NCBI GenBank assembly: GCA_020284085.1
Contig: JACEVL010000773.1
Span: 660,001 to 724,000, forward strand
Length of the DNA stretch: 64,000 bases
Source of the DNA: Aporrectodea caliginosa
Taxonomy: Eukaryota > Annelida > Clitellata > Crassiclitellata > Lumbricidae
Reading direction: 5' to 3'
A program made the translations under genes and the position numbers. The notes under the pieces are model-generated. The model made no database searches, was not told where the DNA came from, and saw only the letters and a list, made by a program, of their open reading frames with translations. Within the stretch, counting starts at the first letter, position 1. Every line of letters starts with the position of its first letter. Below are positions 62,427-64,000 of this stretch, one piece after another.

Positions 62427-62939
62427 ACGACCCAGAATCACATCAAGGTCCAGGATTATGTTTGCAACAGGGAGGACCAGACCCTGAACTGCCCGGTACC
62501 TGATTCCCTAAGGCATGAAGAACAAAGGACTCACTCCTTTACCATATGAATGCTTATAGCTAATGAAAAGCTCGTAATTAATATTTAATTAAATACTTTA
62601 TCACCCTTTGACTACTAATCACATTAAGCAAACAATGGCACACAAGTCAAATCACACAAAGACACACACATTTCTCTGCGCTGTCTGCACTACCATTACA
62701 TTTGTCACCAGCAAAATCAATTTGTGAATCCCCAACATTTTGCCGCAGACTGGTATCGCTCACTCGAACCACAGTACAAGAGGGCATGTTGACTTTCGCA
62801 TTGCAGTACGTACCAAGGCAAGTCTTCGTGTTCCTCTTAACACAGCTTGACCTTGTCACGTTTATCTTATCGGAATACTGTTTCAGCTCGACAACCAGTG
62901 CAAGGAAAATTCACTGCATAATTAAACTAGGTTATTGAG

Positions 62940-63160
62940 CAATCAATACCAAGCAACAGTGTGCTTTGAATTTTTTCTGTTCTCATCTTCTGGAATGTAT
63001 GTATGCATGCAAGCATATGTATGTATGTAAGTACCTGTGCATGTATGTATGTACTGGTATCTGGACTTTATAAAGCACACTTTAGGAAAAGCGCTAAGAA
63101 CATGGCCGTCTAAGGACAGCCTACGCATGTAACAAGACATTTAAGACAGTGTACTTTTGT
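62940..63160. other. Intron with short (TATG)n runs
   Basis: Short imperfect GTAT/TATG runs lie at about 62996-63050. No other feature is supported. Confidence 0.5.
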
Positions 63161-63345
63161 GAGACACGGTCGTAGATTAGTTAGAGCACTTGCCTTGCAA
63201 CGCAAAGTGTATTCTTTCAAACTTCCCTTTAGATGGTTAGTGTGTAGGGACCTTCAGCAAGTCCCTCACTCACAACTGCTCAGCGCCATCGACTGATGCT
63301 TGATCATTAGATACTTAATAAAAACATAATGAAAATAATAATAAT
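63160..63345 (+). mobile_element. tRNA-derived SINE, family B (degenerate)
   Basis: GATTAGTTAGAGCACTTGCC resembles box A. GTGTAGGGACCTTCAGCAAG and TCCCTCACTCACAACTGCTC match the body of the family B copy at 39811. It ends in AAAATAATAATAATC rather than the L2-like tail. Confidence 0.55.
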
Positions 63346-63606
63346 CACTCAATGAAGTGCTGCAGAATTGTCTTGTATTTAATGGATGTGCTCTCTTTCC
63401 GTAATAGGCAATTTGCTTTGAAATGCTGAACATCATGGAGAAATCTACACTTTTCTTAAAAACTTTTGGCTAAAAACAACCCAGACTGAATGCCACTCTA
63501 AGAAACACATCATTACATGCCTGATAAGCAGAAATACACAGCCCACACTGTACTCTGATTTCTTGTGGTTGATACACCACAAGAAAATGTTCAAAGTATG
63601 TATCAA

Positions 63607-64000
63607 ATACGGTGTAGCTGAATCTTGATCCGGAAATCGGTTTGCGCCAGGTTTTGGCTCTAGACTGATTAATTGGAATCGGCACATCCCAGGACTACCG
63701 ATTCAAATACCAGATGAAGTCATAATTTTTGAACAAAAACAATTTCTTTTTTCATTAATACAAAAATAGTAACCTGTTTTGGCGACCTCCTGCAGTAATC
63801 ATTAATCTTTATCATAGAAAGTCCGTGAAAAATAATAAAATTCGCTTGAATTACATCTCGCGAGAACATACAAGATTTTTTTTATTTCTGCAATCATGGT
63901 GTAACAAACAGTGCATAGAACCAAATAAAAAATAACTATTGCCGATTAATCGGATCGAATCCGGATTTGGCATAAAAAAGCAGACCAACTATTCGGGTAA
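63607..64000. mobile_element. hAT-type MITE, second copy, inverted and cut by the window end
   Basis: Read on the plus strand this matches the reverse complement of 59269-59690 (TCTTGATCCGGAAATCGGTT, TAATTGGAATCGGC, GAAAGTCCGTGAAAAATAAT). The outer end has decayed to TACGGTGTAGCTGA. The far end is outside the window. Confidence 0.7.

Noticed and set aside
53696..64000. CaMKII exons 1 and 2
   Set aside because: No minus-strand match to the glycine-rich loop or AAKIINTKKL-type sequence was found; presumably outside the window.

Overview
This is animal nuclear DNA, AT-rich and repeat-rich, with long introns and GT-AG splice sites. It contains no bacterial gene organisation. One gene is recognisable. 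Most of a calcium/calmodulin-dependent protein kinase II (CaMKII) gene lies on the minus strand, from exon 3 at 53.7 kb (first exon in the window) to the stop codon at 4439. I assembled it by hand from 15 constitutive exon positions whose phases join without a break. It encodes about 418 residues: most of the kinase domain, the RQET autophosphorylation site, the calmodulin-binding segment, a short linker and the hub (association) domain. The first two exons (start codon, glycine-rich loop, catalytic lysine) were not found and probably lie beyond 64000. Family resemblance and transposon content suggest an invertebrate metazoan; the phylum cannot be told from this window.

The most notable observation is that the exon for helix E and the catalytic loop is present twice, at 28015-28087 and 23288-23360. 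Both copies are 73 nt, have the same phase, keep splice sites and keep the HRD catalytic motif, but share only 13 of 24 complete codons. A transcript must use exactly one to stay in frame, so they look like mutually exclusive exons giving two kinase catalytic cores. Two small in-frame candidate exons (27 and 39 nt) lie in the linker intron, where CaMKII genes are normally alternatively spliced. One intron appears to use a GC donor.

Layout, right to left along the gene: 64.0-53.7 kb is intron upstream of exon 3, with an L2-like LINE, hAT-type MITEs and inverted-repeat elements. 53.6-36.0 kb is a 17.6 kb intron full of SINEs, LINE 3' ends, MITEs and microsatellites. 36.0-35.1 kb carries exons 4-5. 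35.1-22.1 kb holds the alternative exons 6a and 6b. 22.1-18.5 kb carries exons 7-11 close together, finishing the kinase domain and autoregulatory segment. 15.4-8.9 kb is the linker. 7.9-4.4 kb is the hub domain and stop. 4.4-0 kb is 3' UTR and/or downstream DNA.

The rest is mobile-element debris: L2-like LINE fragments, tRNA-derived SINEs sharing an L2-like tail, hAT-type elements with 8-bp target duplications, a pogo-like TIR element, very short TTAA-flanked MITEs, and tandem repeats, several of which abut exons.
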